From Cylicocyclus nassatus (lineage: Eukaryota; Nematoda; Chromadorea; Rhabditida; Strongylidae), in NCBI GenBank assembly GCA_958299035.1, contig CATQJL010000316.1, forward strand, positions 14,044,347-14,108,346: 64,000 nucleotides of DNA, read 5' to 3'. Below the pieces are notes generated by a model, which saw only the letters and a list, made by a program, of their open reading frames with translations, had not been told where the DNA came from and ran no database searches. A program made the translations under genes and the position numbers. Below are positions 24,701 to 35,489 of the stretch, piece by piece (the stretch's first letter is position 1; each line of letters starts with the position of its first letter).

Positions 24701-26321
24701 TCTGAACCGATTTGGACCAAACTTGGCACATATATACTTCGGGACAGGGAGCGTGTCAAAGGCTACTTTTCGTTATCGACCGATATCGATTTTACCGATA
24801 TTTTGAAAATTTGAGCTACAGGGCTGGGAGTTGGCACAGGGGGGTAATCGAGCATGCTGATTACAAATATATTATTGACAGGCCCGGGCGGAGCCGGGTT
24901 TGCCAACTAGTCGGCTAATAAATGCGTGCGGGTCTATTACAGTGACTTGCGGGGGCAAGCCGATTACCTCAGTGCTTCTGTCTTCCCAGGTTACTTTGCT
25001 ACCAATCTACCAGGCTCGGAGGGTAAGGGGCTTGGATGGCCAAGGGGGCGGGTCGAGCTTGGGTCCGATTTGGTCATGGCGGCGGCTCATACCACCACTC
25101 CACTCGTTCCCTCCCCCCCCCCTCCCCCCTCCCCCCCCCCCCCCCCCCCCCCCCCCCCGAATTCTACTGGATGTATATCAAGAGGCACGAGTTTTGTTGT
25201 CAGATGGACACTATTAGCGCATTTTCAATACTTCATGAAGTTCTAGGAGCAATTTATTTCTAACAAAATGTATGATTGTCCTATGGGTTTCTCTCGATGC
25301 TATTATTTTGAAATAGGTTCAAAAAATGAGTTTTAGAGGTCAAAAACCCATAGAAAAACAACTAATGACGTTTTATGAATATTCCAAGCAAGTTTTCGCC
25401 AAAAGCCGTCAAACTTAGCAGGTGGTAGCTTAGAGTTAGTAAACCAAAGCAATTTGTCTTATATCCCTAAAAGCTCGCACAGATCTAAGTTAGGCTGCTT
25501 TTTGTTGGTGACCTCTGGGGGAAATTGTGCTTCTTGACCGTCTCCCAATTCTATTGTATAACAAATTGCCATAGTTCATAAATCATTCATATGCGATACA
25601 ACGATAATATAATATATTTATAATTCGATCGGAAAAGCCTTGACTTTTGTATATTAGCTGTTAATATCGTGTAAAACTAATGGTATATAATGTAATTTGA
25701 GCGAAAACTCAACTTACATACTACTGACTTTTGAATATGACATTATAATGTGGGCGAAAAAACCGTGACTTTCGTACTACTAGCCAGCGTCAGAGATTTA
25801 AACTTCCACTGTTCCTAGTGTAATTGTGGAATTGTTGTCAAGCGATTGTGTACTGAGCTTTTCTCTTCAGCTAAATTTCTTACAGGATGCTAGAAACTCT
25901 TAATGACAATTCCATCGATTGGGAGGGCAAGGCAAACTGCCTCGTGTTATTATCAGCTATGTGAGTGTGGAGTTATTTCATGAAACACGGGTAGGAAGCA
26001 GCGTTATAGTCTATCGTATATTCTTTGTAGGAAAAAGGCAAAAGGTCCTGAGAAGTTGATACCAAATAAGAGTATACGAAGAACAGTAGTCGTCAGTTTA
26101 CGAGGTAAGCAACATGTTGTAGGCTTTCGATTGGAAAATTATGGTATGCTTGAATAAAAAAAGTTCACGTAATCACGTCTGTTTCAGGCGCTGACCTTAA
26201 AGACCTTGTTGATTTGGAAGAGGATCCTACGGTGAAAGTAAATGCCACCAATGGCTATACCAAGGAAAATGTGGAAGAAGTAGTTGAAAAAATTCGTAGA
26301 AACATCTGGGAACTTCACTAA
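21770..26321 (+). CDS. Two tandem vWA-like domains, 3' exons of the giant repeat gene
   Basis: Nine exons, all with GT-AG introns and matching phases: 21770-21846, 22000-22211, 22335-22486, 22552-22650, 23085-23164, 23279-23481, 25886-25960, 26031-26104 and 26188-26321 (stop TAA at 26319). They code for 368 residues. Domain 1 has strand CLFVGDLLNF, then AIWAYGYTN, ANCLVFFTALP and IVVVRLR. Domain 2 has CLIAGDLLNF, SIWAYGYAN, ANCLVLLSAM and TVVVSLRG. Both end in a helix-like segment (SDVVERILD; NVEEVVEKIRRNIW). Order and spacing fit the vWA Rossmann fold, but the metal site DxSxS has become DLLN and the later TDG-type Asp is missing, so adhesion without a normal MIDAS is likely. A Thr/Pro linker (TITTKLPPTT) separates the domains. 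No membrane anchor follows, so the protein should be secreted. Cys residues are few. Family assignment is by pattern only. Confidence 0.75.
24566..25113 (-). repeat. tRNA-derived SINE, copy A, split by a Helitron
   Basis: Matches the copies at 35691-35960 and 41530-42602: GGATTCGGCGTCTTTAATA..., GGCATGCGCCGAACGCACAC, then TGCGTGCGGG, CTTGCGGGGGCAAGCCGATTA and the tRNA-like end. A Helitron (24635-24910) interrupts it between ...CGAA and TCGGC.... The tRNA-like part is near 25030-25105 on the minus strand and is degenerate. It ends against a C-rich tract. Confidence 0.7.
24635..24910 (+). mobile_element. Non-autonomous Helitron (276 bp)
   Basis: The left end is A|TCTTATATATAAAGCTGAA and the right end is a short GC hairpin (CCCGGGCGGAGCCGGG) followed by TTTGCCAACTAG|T. 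A 5' TC, a 3' CTAG preceded by a hairpin, insertion between A and T and no target duplication are the Helitron hallmarks. The uninterrupted SINE copy at 35691 provides the empty site. No Rep/helicase is encoded. Confidence 0.8.
25114..25158. repeat. C-rich low-complexity tract
   Basis: About 45 bp of nearly pure C with a few T. It makes several proline-rich ORFs on the plus strand, which are not genes. It joins the SINE to the repeat that starts near 25166. Confidence 0.9.
25166..25560. repeat. Dispersed repeat K, copy 1
   Basis: Shares order and sequence blocks with 56717-57065: GTATATCAAGAGG/GTATGTCAAGAGG, TTGTCAGATGGA, GGTCAAAAACCCAT, AGCCGTCAAACTTA/AGTCGTCAAACTTA and CTTGACCGTCTCCCA. No terminal inverted repeat is clear, and no coding. 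Confidence 0.65.
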
Positions 26322-28476
26322 TAAGCTTTGTTGTGGTGATTTGTACATATTCAACACTTAATAAGAATTCTGCTTAATTAACACTTTTCAGTAGGTGTTT
26401 GTTCTACATCCGATGAACAAACAGGGAATATTTCGCTTTGTCGCTGTAATGTGTCATAACTAGCATAGATTTTTGTTTTGGTCGTGATTCATTTTTGTCA
26501 AAAAAAAACAAAACTTTCCTTTGAAGCTCGTTATGTGTATTAGGAGGTGAACCGGTAATTATCACAGAAATTTCCCGAGAAATCGGGAGGAAAAAGCATG
26601 CTTACATTTTTCAAGGCAAAAATTATTGTTGTGTTTTATTTTTACCGGCTGCACGCACATGATGAGGGGAGTTTGGTGGTAAACTCTTCAAGCATCTTCA
26701 CGTTTTTGGCACTTGTTGGTATAGTAGTCGCGCTGCCATCAAGGCTTTAACATTTTTTTGAAGTAACCTAAGAGCTGACACTTGTTCGAAAAATTTGCAG
26801 AGAGGCACAAAATGACAGCGATAATTTTTCTGAGGTGCATTGGAGAATAATAAAAAGTTTGAAGCTGATTTCTTCCCAGCAATTGCTTAGATAGAAAAAC
26901 TTAGCCTCATTGATGATATTGATGGGAACATAGTAGGTCTCAAAACAGGGACACCACAAAAATCATTGAGAATGCCGGATAAAAGGTCGGATAGCCAGAC
27001 ATCCAAATCTATAATGTGGTTCATAGTTTCTGATGGGGAACGAGAGAATACTGACGAATTGGATATGTAGGTCATATCCAAGATGACTATAAAGTAGTCT
27101 CGCAATATGAAATATTTTTGATCCATTAGGATAGCAATGACCACATCAACTCCAGGTATATTTTTTGTTGAAGTGACAAAATTTTAGAGCCCCAAATTCT
27201 TGTTTAAGGACATTTGATGGCTCTGACAATTACCATAATCGAAATCGCACCTTACAGCATACATCCCTGGGTGAGAAAAGAAGACTGCCATTAGGCGCCG
27301 CCTTTGCGGACCCCTGGCCCCATTTGCCCCGCATGCCATATGAAGAACAGTAATGTGTGGAGGTGATTCTCTCTATTCGTTCCTCTACCCTACACCCATC
27401 AGGCAATTACCGGGAGTGATTGGTCACCGGAGAAAGCAATATCCAGAATTTTTACATTCTTCAGAATTGTAGAAAAAGCTCATCTACAGGCTTTTGCATG
27501 ATCGCTTGTTGATTCCATTCTTCAGTTTTTGCTCAAATTACGAGGCTGCTAGTTCAAGAGCGAAAAATTACTTGGATACTGAAAGATCGTAGCGGTCTTT
27601 TTCAGCTAGCAAAAAGCGAGAATCCTGCAATTTGTTTCTTCTAGAGCCTACTATTATCAACGAATGATAGAGAGGATGTTCCGGTGCTAAAATCAAATAC
27701 CTCCTTGTAGCAGGACTGAAAAATTTGTCTATAGCAAGATAAGTTTGCATTTTTGCTTTTTCGGGAAGTGGTCGACAAATCGAGGATCACTTGGACTCCC
27801 CAAGGCCTTCGAAAAGTTTTGCAAACAAGTCCTCATGAAGCTTGCAAAAAATAAAAAATACTTCTTCTTGAGGCCGCACATTATTTCTGCTACTCAGCTC
27901 GAAAGTACACAAAAACAGATATTCTTATTATCATTTAATTTGAAAGCGACAGATATAGCATAACGAGCAATGATAGACAGAGAAAAATGCTATCATTTTT
28001 TCAAAAAAAGTCGCAGCATATTGTTATAGCTGAGATCGGCAGAAATCTTTCCGCTTATATATTAAATATAATTTTGAAGAAGTATGGATGAAACGAAAAA
28101 AGTCAATATCGCAGTATTATTGCAGGCGATATTGCAGTCACAAATGCTGTTGTTACATATCTAACATTGGAGTTATCCCAGTTCAGTGGCGAAATGGAAT
28201 AAAGTGCATCTCCATTATATGCGTCTTCATGAGCTGATCTTAAATCTACATCCCATATCTGCTCAGCCTTTCTACGGAAAAAAGTTCTGAGAGGCTCCAT
28301 AGCTGACGGATGCACACAATCACCAGAAACAAAAGTGAGTGCTTCTAATCTAATTTCCGGAGGTGTAGCTTTGAATGATTGCATGTTTGGGCTCTAATTT
28401 TTGATTTCTTTGAAGAATCGCTCAACAAATATGGAAGTTAGATCTGGAATCATAGTAAGACGCGTCCAATGATATA
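26322..28476. other. Downstream flank of the giant gene; no supported gene
   Basis: AT-rich sequence. No canonical AATAAA is visible close to the stop at 26319. Minus-strand ORFs at 26887-27144, 27568-27750 and 28103-28384 look somewhat protein-like but do not connect by consistent splicing; see the separate low-confidence entry for the last one. Confidence 0.5.
28103..28384 (-). CDS. Unrecognised ORF, possible exon or gene relic
   Basis: This 93-residue frame starts at the Met at 28384 and has a balanced composition (LEALTFVSGDCVHP, FFRRKAEQIW, SPLNWDNSN) unlike the Phe/Lys-rich chance ORFs around it. I do not recognise a family. The frame ends without a good donor, and a short open stretch just upstream (…FVERFFKEIKN) stops before its Met. 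Either a remnant of a larger gene or a chance frame. Confidence 0.25.
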   Translation of the reverse strand: MQSFKATPPEIRLEALTFVSGDCVHPSAMEPLRTFFRRKAEQIWDVDLRSAHEDAYNGDALYSISPLNWDNSNVRYVTTAFVTAISPAIILRY

Positions 28477-29709
28477 TTAGGGTGATTCAAGGTAATGGGG
28501 CATCTTAATTTTTGAACATTTTTTAGTCTCTTTCTGGTTAATTACAAACAACCACCAGTCTAAAGCTTTTGTATAAAGTGACCTTCGCAGGTTATCCCGA
28601 CAACACCTTGCAGCACCTCACCCACAATCTTGCGGCACTTCGAAAATATCAGGTAACTTTTTAAACGCCATCTGACTTTGTGCCGCTGTATTCGAAAGTC
28701 CTTAGACATTTGACCTATCAGTCAAAAGCGGTTTCCAAGCTTGATTATTTGAAGTACAAAAATCTCCCATTTTCATACAATAAAGGCACTCTAACCGTAA
28801 AAGTGCGATGTGGCGCAGATTTTCAAGCTAATAATCATGTTTTGACCTATAATTTATTGAAAATGAGAACATCGAGATAAATTGCATATGTATGGTTAGA
28901 GCGAAAAAGCTCTACTAGATGACATCTTAAAGGCAGTGGCTCGGCAAATCTCAACCTAGTCAAAATTGCGCTTACCTGGGGTTTTTCAATACGCTGATCC
29001 CGAAAATCCACTTTTGAAGCTTGAAAACGGCTAAAATGAGCGTTTTTTAATGCCCTTCCCATTGATACTGGACGAGTGAAGCAAGGCCGATGACACTAAA
29101 TCGTAGCAGGACCCAATGGTTATAGCGTTGCGGCGGGCAGCCTCCAATGGTGAAAAGGAAATTGCCAATTCATCCAGATGCGTGTAAGATTGGCCAGCGC
29201 CTGTAACATCGAGAGCGATTTTCTCGGCAGGGAAAGCATGCTGTGCAACCGAGATTGCACTGTTTTCATGACTGGGCGATAAGGAACCTACCGCGTTAAA
29301 ATCCCGAGTTGTTGGATTTTGCCGATCCATTGTCTTTAAAAGATGAGCTCATTTGTTTACTCTAATGAGTGAATAAATAATATTTCTCCTAATTCCCGAT
29401 ACTATATCTTCTGTTCTAAAGCGTTGAGACCACGAGGCTATCGTGGATTCGGTAACAATTACCTCACCCATTGCTGCGCAGATATCTTTGGTAGGCTCAC
29501 TTGTTGTTGCGGCGGTGCAGCTCATCAAAATTACTCAAAATGATGAGTTTCAATTCTCGATAGCAAAATAACGCCATGTGACAGTGCCCATCTATGACCT
29601 CAATAAGAAGGTTTTGTTATGTGCTAACATCCAAAACTTAAACTTCATTAGGTTTTCTGTTTGAGAATACTCTATTTTTAAGTGCTCCATTACTATTAGA
29701 TCACCCTAA
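28477..29709 (+). mobile_element. TA-flanked inverted-repeat element E, interrupted by a TTAA MITE
   Basis: The ends are TTAGGGTGATTCAAGG and, in reverse, TTAGGGTGATCTAA, each bordered by TA, as in Tc1/mariner-type elements. Its two outer thirds match, in reverse orientation, the ends of the larger element at 32763-36490 (for example GCAGCACCTCACCCACAATC at 28610-28632). A family A MITE (28931-29335) is nested inside. No intact transposase is seen. Confidence 0.75.
28931..29335. mobile_element. TTAA-flanked MITE, family A copy 2
   Basis: Left end AGGCAGTGGCTCGGCAAA, right end TTTTGCCGATCCATTGTCT, with TTAA at 28927-28930 and 29336-29339. Internal similarity to the copy at 20971 (GCGCTTACCTGGG, GCGTGTAAGAATGGC/GCGTGTAAGATTGGC). 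Inserted within element E. Confidence 0.8.
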
Positions 29710-29770
29710 TACATTTTGTTCCAGAACTCCCACTGCGAATTGGAGTCCTGCCCCAGTAAGCTGCGTTGGT

Positions 29771-30131
29771 AAAGGCAACATCCAGGCAAATCTGGACTAT
29801 GAAGGTCTCACGTGGATAGTAATCTTGGGGCCCTAACTAAGCCACTGTCCAATCGGCAGCTCAGCTAATGCACAGAAAGCGAGATATTCGCCTCGAAACT
29901 GGACCCCAGAATCGTATTTCGCATGGATTCATGGTGCAGATCATCAGTTTCGCGAGAGAACCCATGGGTTGCGCTATGAATCCATGCGAAATACGATCCT
30001 GTGGTCCAGTTTCGAGACGATTATCGTTAGAGCACTACCTAAGCTGCCGCTTGGTCAGTGGCTTAGTTAGGCCCCCAAAATTACGATCCACGTGAGAGCC
30101 CCATATCTCCATATCTACCTGGATGCTGCTT
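29771..30131. mobile_element. Inverted-repeat MITE, family C
   Basis: Ends AAAGGCAACATCCAGG and CCTGGATGCTGCTTTTAA are inverted. Arms of about 150 bp extend inward (CTCACGTGGATAGTAAT with ATTACGATCCACGTGAG; CCTAACTAAGCCACTG with CAGTGGCTTAGTTAGG). The centre carries the same ATGGATTCATGG palindromic block as 17907-18130. TTAA is present on the right; the left flank GTAA is a diverged version. Confidence 0.8.
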
Positions 30132-30477
30132 TTAAGAAGGAAGGGGACAGAGCTTTTTTCAATGCGAAAATTTGGGTTCACAAAAAAAGCACACTTTTAA
30201 GTCTTCAAGAAAGTCAGCGAACTCTTTTGCAACTGGCATATTATGTATTGTGCTAAAATAAAACATCCTATTTTTCATCGAGCCGAACTCAATTTAAATA
30301 GCATACAAACTGTTCTTCAAAATGGCAAGGCTGTGATCAAATCGCAGTAATTATCACAAGATCCTATCTGAAGCACAAGAAACACGTTTTTACAGCGCAC
30401 TGACTCCGGAAGCTTTTAGAGCCATCTGACAAGAGAAGGGGGTTGATCGAATTGCACTAATGTGCAATGTGCACTAT
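30132..30477. other. No gene seen
   Basis: Short AT-rich spacer between two inverted-repeat elements; nothing supported on either strand. Confidence 0.5.
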
Positions 30478-30840
30478 CATGTAGAGCTTGAAACGCTAAT
30501 TCCAAATCTACCTCTGCTATCTGCTGCCGGCTTCTGGCCGAGGAGTTGTGAAGATGTTTGTGAGTCAAAAGTCAAATGCAAAATCAGTATAAAATCAGTT
30601 GCGACCTTTTCTTAGCTTCAAATGAGGCAAGCGAGTTGGTACATTTGAATTGAGAATATTTACTGCAGCGAATGACCCAGCTATCGAATGAGCCCTGGAA
30701 AAAATGTTATGATTAATTTATCATTGATTTTGCATTTAATTTTTTGCTCAGAAAAACCTTTGTAACTCCTCGCCCAGAGGCGCGCAGCAGATAGCGAAGG
30801 CAGATTTAGAATCAGCGCTTGAAGCTCTACAAGAAAATGT
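30478..30840. repeat. Foldback repeat with about 75-bp arms
   Basis: The left arm (30478-30553, GTAGAGCTTGAAACGCTAAT, CTATCTGCTGCCGGC, CCGAGGAGTTG) is inverted at 30758-30840 (AACTCCTCGCCC, GCGCAGCAGATAG, ATCAGCGCTTGAAGCTCTAC). The spacer is about 200 bp. Non-coding MITE-like element. Confidence 0.75.
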
Positions 30841-32762
30841 ACATCTTATCCTAAAAGGCCACTTCGACCAGCCTTTCTACCCTTGTGAGAACAGCAACGC
30901 TCCTTTTTTTTTGAATTGCACTGAGTTTAATAGGTTACAGAAATCTTAAACTTTGTTAATCTAACTCTACCAAAAATTTGGCAGAATCGCAGTCTTAAGT
31001 AAAAACAGTCCTCGTTTGAGGTGTTTGTAAAGTTTTGAACCGCTAACTTCGCATTCGGCGCAAAAGCAATCCTTGACGAGGAATGGTACTTGGTAGCCGT
31101 GGCCTTTCGATATGTGACATATGTCATGACATTCGCGAAACGCTGATCTCAAAACCGTATTCTTAATCTGCAGAACGATTTTTTTTTTCGGAAAAACCGT
31201 AATTGCCCTCATCTGACGTGTTTGCTTAACAGTACGAGTAATTCTGATAGGTGATAAAGGTCTCGAATGGTCTAATGCTTAGCGCTGTCGAATACTGCAC
31301 AACGGATGCTCGTCTAATCGCCTTCGGTGCAAATACTTTTGCGGTAGCGCTTTTACAAAAGCTAATTCTTTTCGGAAAATCATTCTGCAGGTAACAAAGA
31401 TACTTTCAAGATTAGCGTTTTACGGCAAGCATTTTGATGTATAACACATCCCAAAAGGCCTCACCACTAGTTATCCTACCTATGAGATTGACACCGACTT
31501 TCTTTTTTATGCCGCATATACCATTTCAGCTATGCTCTTCCACTTAAAACCAGTGGTTTTCAAAGTTTTTTTCAAAAAGTCCAAAAACTCTCGAAATATT
31601 AGATGTTTGCATGTTTATGAACCGCACTTTATAAAGCTATCTATCTAAAGGCTACTGCATGACGAAAGCTCAGCAGCAGTATTAGTTGAGGGCGAAGCGG
31701 GCGCGAATGCGTTGCGCGCGCAACTTCACCGTTGTAGATGCTGCGTCTCATGCGCTCTGCGGCTAATGAGGCCGCGTTTGCGCTCAAGGATATTGCGCCT
31801 TCGTTATGCAGCAGCCTATACCTGCTTTATGGCATTTCCTATCACATATGTCATGCTTATATTGTGCAGAAGTTTTCTCTGCGCAGTTTGATTATCTGTG
31901 TGAGTGTGTGTTTGCATACACGTTCCAAATAGACATATTGGATTTTTTAGAAGATCTTGAACAAGCTTTGCATACAGACATTCGAAAAATTGTTGGCTTG
32001 TCTATCGACATTGGTTTTCTGGCATGCTTCATGGTTGAAAATTGTGACTTTCTGTGGAGAACTGATTCATTGATAACGAATAATCAATGGAATCTGATTG
32101 CTTTTCAATATATTTCAGATTTTGCTCGGACTCGAAAAATCCGAATCAACGATATTGATGCAGCATGCTGTCTGCAAAATATCGACCATTAACTCATCTT
32201 ATCCCATGTTATCAGAGATTTATTGCAATTTTCGTTTTGGAAATCTGACTGCTCTAACGATTTTGACAGACGTTTCAAACGTTGAGGTAAGGTGGCATTT
32301 TAGTGTAAGCATTTTCGTATGTAGTGCAGAATATGCGCGCAGCTTGGATGCCAACTATAAGCTACGAGCATTATAAGACTAGCATAGGAAGGCATATGTC
32401 GTAACGGAACAATCTTAGCAATACTGTTTTGCCGGTAAGCAAATATACGAATAGTGTTGCAAAGTTTAAGTTTTGATTATCTTTGGCAGGCCAAAACGCA
32501 GCATACAAAAGTAATAGTTGTGAATATTAAACATTCCTTGTAGTTTCAGTGGGTGTGCTATGACAAAATATTGCTCTTTAAGGTCAGGCAGAATATCAAA
32601 GCTGCCACATAAACGGTGTACGTCTGACGGTCTTATCGCAGAATTCTTAGCATCATTTTGGCACAGATAACGACGCCAGAAGATAAATTGCAATTGTCTG
32701 AAACCAATCGTTTGAGGAGTTTTTTTTATGGAAAAGGTAGGGTCATGTCAAGGTTTTTAGTA
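30841..32762. other. No supported gene; one unrecognised 128-codon ORF
   Basis: The frame at 31806-32192 (+) is the longest non-repetitive plus-strand ORF outside the genes. It contains a protein-like stretch (DILDFLEDLEQALHTDIRKI) but has no recognisable domain, no clear splice partners and no homologue elsewhere in the window. Block 31090-31190 (TTTCGATATGTGACATATGTCATGACATT) resembles 47817-47900, pointing to repeat-derived DNA. Confidence 0.35.
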
Positions 32763-33164
32763 TAAGGGTGATCCAAAGGTAATGTGGTATTTAAAGAATA
32801 AATCCAGTCTCCCCAAACAGAAAACTTAATCGAAAGTCCAAGTCTTGCCAGATGTTGGTACATAACAAAGCCTTCTAATCGAGTTCCACGAATGGGCACT
32901 GTCACATAGCGTTAATCTTATAAGCGCTCAAAATCAAAACTCATCACTTCAACAGATTTTGAAGTTTGAGCAGCACCCAGCATAAGAAGTGAGCAGAGGT
33001 GCGATAGTGAAAGCCGATTCCCTTTACCTTCACTTTTGAGCTGGTACAGGGTGACCACCTTCACTTTTGAAATAAAATTTTTTTAATAAAATTCTGAATG
33101 ATAAAAAGTAAAATAAGCAAAACAAACGCAAAAAAATTATTGAAAGCATATTTTATGTGTACGG

Positions 33165-33898
33165 CGACATTTATCATAATTTATAATAACGGGCTAAGGG
33201 TTGCTTACGTTTGTCGGTCTGTGTGAATCTCTGTCTGTCACGAAATTCGTGGAGCGAGTTCCAACGAAGGTTTTGAGCTGATTTTTTGCACAGCGCCTGC
33301 TACCAACATGAGAGTCTACTATACAAAAGCACGAGCGGATCCATTGTGTGGATGGATCCCTCAAAAAATGCGCGTCAACCGGATCCACTTGGCTTTTGGC
33401 CAGTAAAATTGAGTCTGTTGCGCAACTTTTTGCAAATTTAAGGATATTTTTGACATGTTAATGTGCAAGCCATGGTCTTTAGCCTAAAAAATTGAACTAA
33501 AGTTTATTACTTTGCGAAAACGGCGCCAAAAAGAATTGGTTGCGTAAACATTCAATTTGCCAAGATTTTACCCGATGGTTTGAGAAGATTTTTGCACAGA
33601 TATGTAGCCCACGGTGATCATGGCATCTTAGCGCGAATATCAAGCCATGAAAAGTCCAAAAACCGACTCAAATCTGCATTTGTTTTTCGAGAAAAGTTTC
33701 GTTCATGCGAAATTACCGATCTCATATGGAAAAGCTTTTGGAATGAATAGTTGTTTACAAATCATTCGTGATAGTCTGCATACCGCGGTGAGTTCCAATG
33801 TCATTATTGCGCGAGAAGTAAGGCATACTGATAGTAGGGCCAGTGCGAGCCTCTGCGAAGCAGAGGTGAAGCACGGGTATCAAAATAAACGCGTTTAG
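33165..33898 (+). repeat. Possible second Helitron-like or other non-autonomous repeat
   Basis: Starts with GGGCTAAGGGTTGCTTACG and a CTGTCTGTCACG run, and ends with a stem-loop (CCTCTGCGAAGCAGAGG at 33852-33868) followed by GCACGGGTATC. The layout resembles Helitron ends, but no CTAG terminus was found, so the class is uncertain. Confidence 0.3.
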
Positions 33899-33939
33899 TA
33901 AATGGTGTATTTGAAAGTAAAAGTTGGCGGAACTGTACG

Positions 33940-35080
33940 GATTTTATTGAGTAAAACTTGTCATAGTGTACTGCTAAGGAAGTACGTCGATCCAGGCAGT
34001 ACCTCCGAGAACCAGAATTTTGAATAATAAAGTGACGAAAAATCACGCCAAATTTCCACTGTTATAAATCTGGTGTTTGAAGATGTCAGCGATTGTGCTT
34101 CATAGGATTTAAAGAGTAAATGGTGCTTTTTCAGATAGTGAAAAAATCGATTCGATTTGAGAGACAGTCGCCGAAAACGGAATTCTGAAAAATTACGCCA
34201 TTGGAGCTTGTTTAGTGACAGCCGACAGTTAAACTCATATAAAACTTGAATGTGAAAGTATCTGATGCGACTTTAAAGGCTTTACAGAGTAAGGTCTGCC
34301 TTATCAAAATATATCTTAGCCGTACTCGATCAAATGAAACAACGCCGAGATCCAGGCTCTTGAAGAAGCAGGTAAAAAAGTGCTTTTTAAAATTTAACAG
34401 CTCATAACTTCTTCAGAATTGCTTCAGTCATGTTCCAGTTCAATGTACTGGGTGGAGACCGCCAGGGAAGAATTAGTAATGAAAAGTCCCCTCCCCGGGG
34501 CATGAGTCGTAGAAAGCACCGAACCCCTACATGTTATATATCATCTGAAAGCTCTTGAAGAGGGAAATCCAACCTATGAAGTCGCAACTGATTCAAGCAG
34601 TTTTGAAGAAGTTATGAGCTGTTAAATTTCAAAAAGCACTTTTTTACCTGCTTTTTCAAGAGCCTGGATCTCGCGGTATTTCAATCGATCGGTACGGCTA
34701 AGATATATTCTGATAAGGCAAGTCTTACTCTATAAAACACATAAAAACGCAACATTGCATACCTTCACATTCTAGATTTATAAGAGTCTAAACGTCAGCT
34801 ATCACTAAGTAAACTAAAACTGCTTAATTTTTTGAAATTCTCGTTCTCGGCGACCACTGCTCAAATCAATCTGCTCCTTTACTATCTGGTCGAACAACAC
34901 TTGCTCTTCAAAACATGTGAAGTCTCAGTTGCTGACATCTTCAACCATCAGATATAACAGTAAAATGTCGCATGATTTTTTGCTAATTTATTATTCAAAA
35001 TCCTGGTTCTCGGTGGTTACTGCCTGGATTGACCTACTTTATTCGCAGCACGTTATAACAAAATTTACTTAATAAAATAC
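33940..35080. repeat. 1.1-kb foldback element with internal subrepeats
   Basis: Arms of about 490 bp (33940-34430 and 34585-35080) are inverted across a short GC-rich centre at 34470-34510. Matching anchors include CGAGAACCAGAATTTTGAAT with ATTCAAAATCCTGGTTCTCG, and AGCAGGTAAAAAAGTGCTTT with AAAGCACTTTTTTACCTGCT. Within each arm about three diverged 120-160-bp subrepeats recur, each with a GAG-AACC/ACGGAATTCTGAAAAATTACG block. Non-coding. Confidence 0.8.
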
Positions 35081-35475
35081 GTAAAGTCTAGCTGAGTTTT
35101 ACTGACAAGTACATCATTTGATTAATACGTTTGTTTCAAAGATTATGCCGCTGTACTCATCGTATTTGTGGCCCTAAAAAGGACCGTTTGGTCACACTTA
35201 TTGGTCCTAAAAAGGACCGTTAGAGCTCTTAAAATTCATCAAGAAGCTCTGTTCTTCGAAATTGTGGGAAGTGGTGGGGCTTAGATGCGTCCATGCCAGG
35301 ATGGCCTTGGGGTGCTCGCAGTAGGCGACGGCGAGTTTCTAAACGTAAACTGAGTGTGAAAAAAAACTTTTAGTAACCTTTGAATTAGTTTTTCCTATTT
35401 TTCTTTTTTATTATGAAGAAGCTTATTAAACTTTTGAGAAAGAGAATTTTTGCAAAATGATATTGAGTTGTGCTT

Positions 35476-35489
35476 CCCCCCCCCCCCCC
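35476..35489. repeat. Poly-C run
   Basis: Fourteen consecutive C, at the edge of a repeat-derived segment. Confidence 0.9.

Larger units (their letters stand above)
23482..25885 (+). other. Intron within vWA-like domain 2, carrying SINE and Helitron insertions
   Basis: The homologous intron in domain 1 (22212-22334) is only 123 bp and sits at the same place and phase (2). Here it is 2.4 kb, mainly because of a SINE with a nested Helitron, a C-rich tract and a 390-bp repeat. Donor GTGGGT at 23482, acceptor TTACAG ending 25885. Confidence 0.7.

Noticed and set aside
24900..25263. Three overlapping proline-rich ORFs
   Set aside because: They come from the C-rich tract read in three frames within a SINE.
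26768..27144. Overlapping minus-strand ORFs as exons
   Set aside because: Two frames overlap, neither has consistent splice sites, and composition is close to chance.
31806..32192. 128-codon ORF as a gene
   Set aside because: No domain, no splice partners, and repeat-like surroundings; kept only as a remark.
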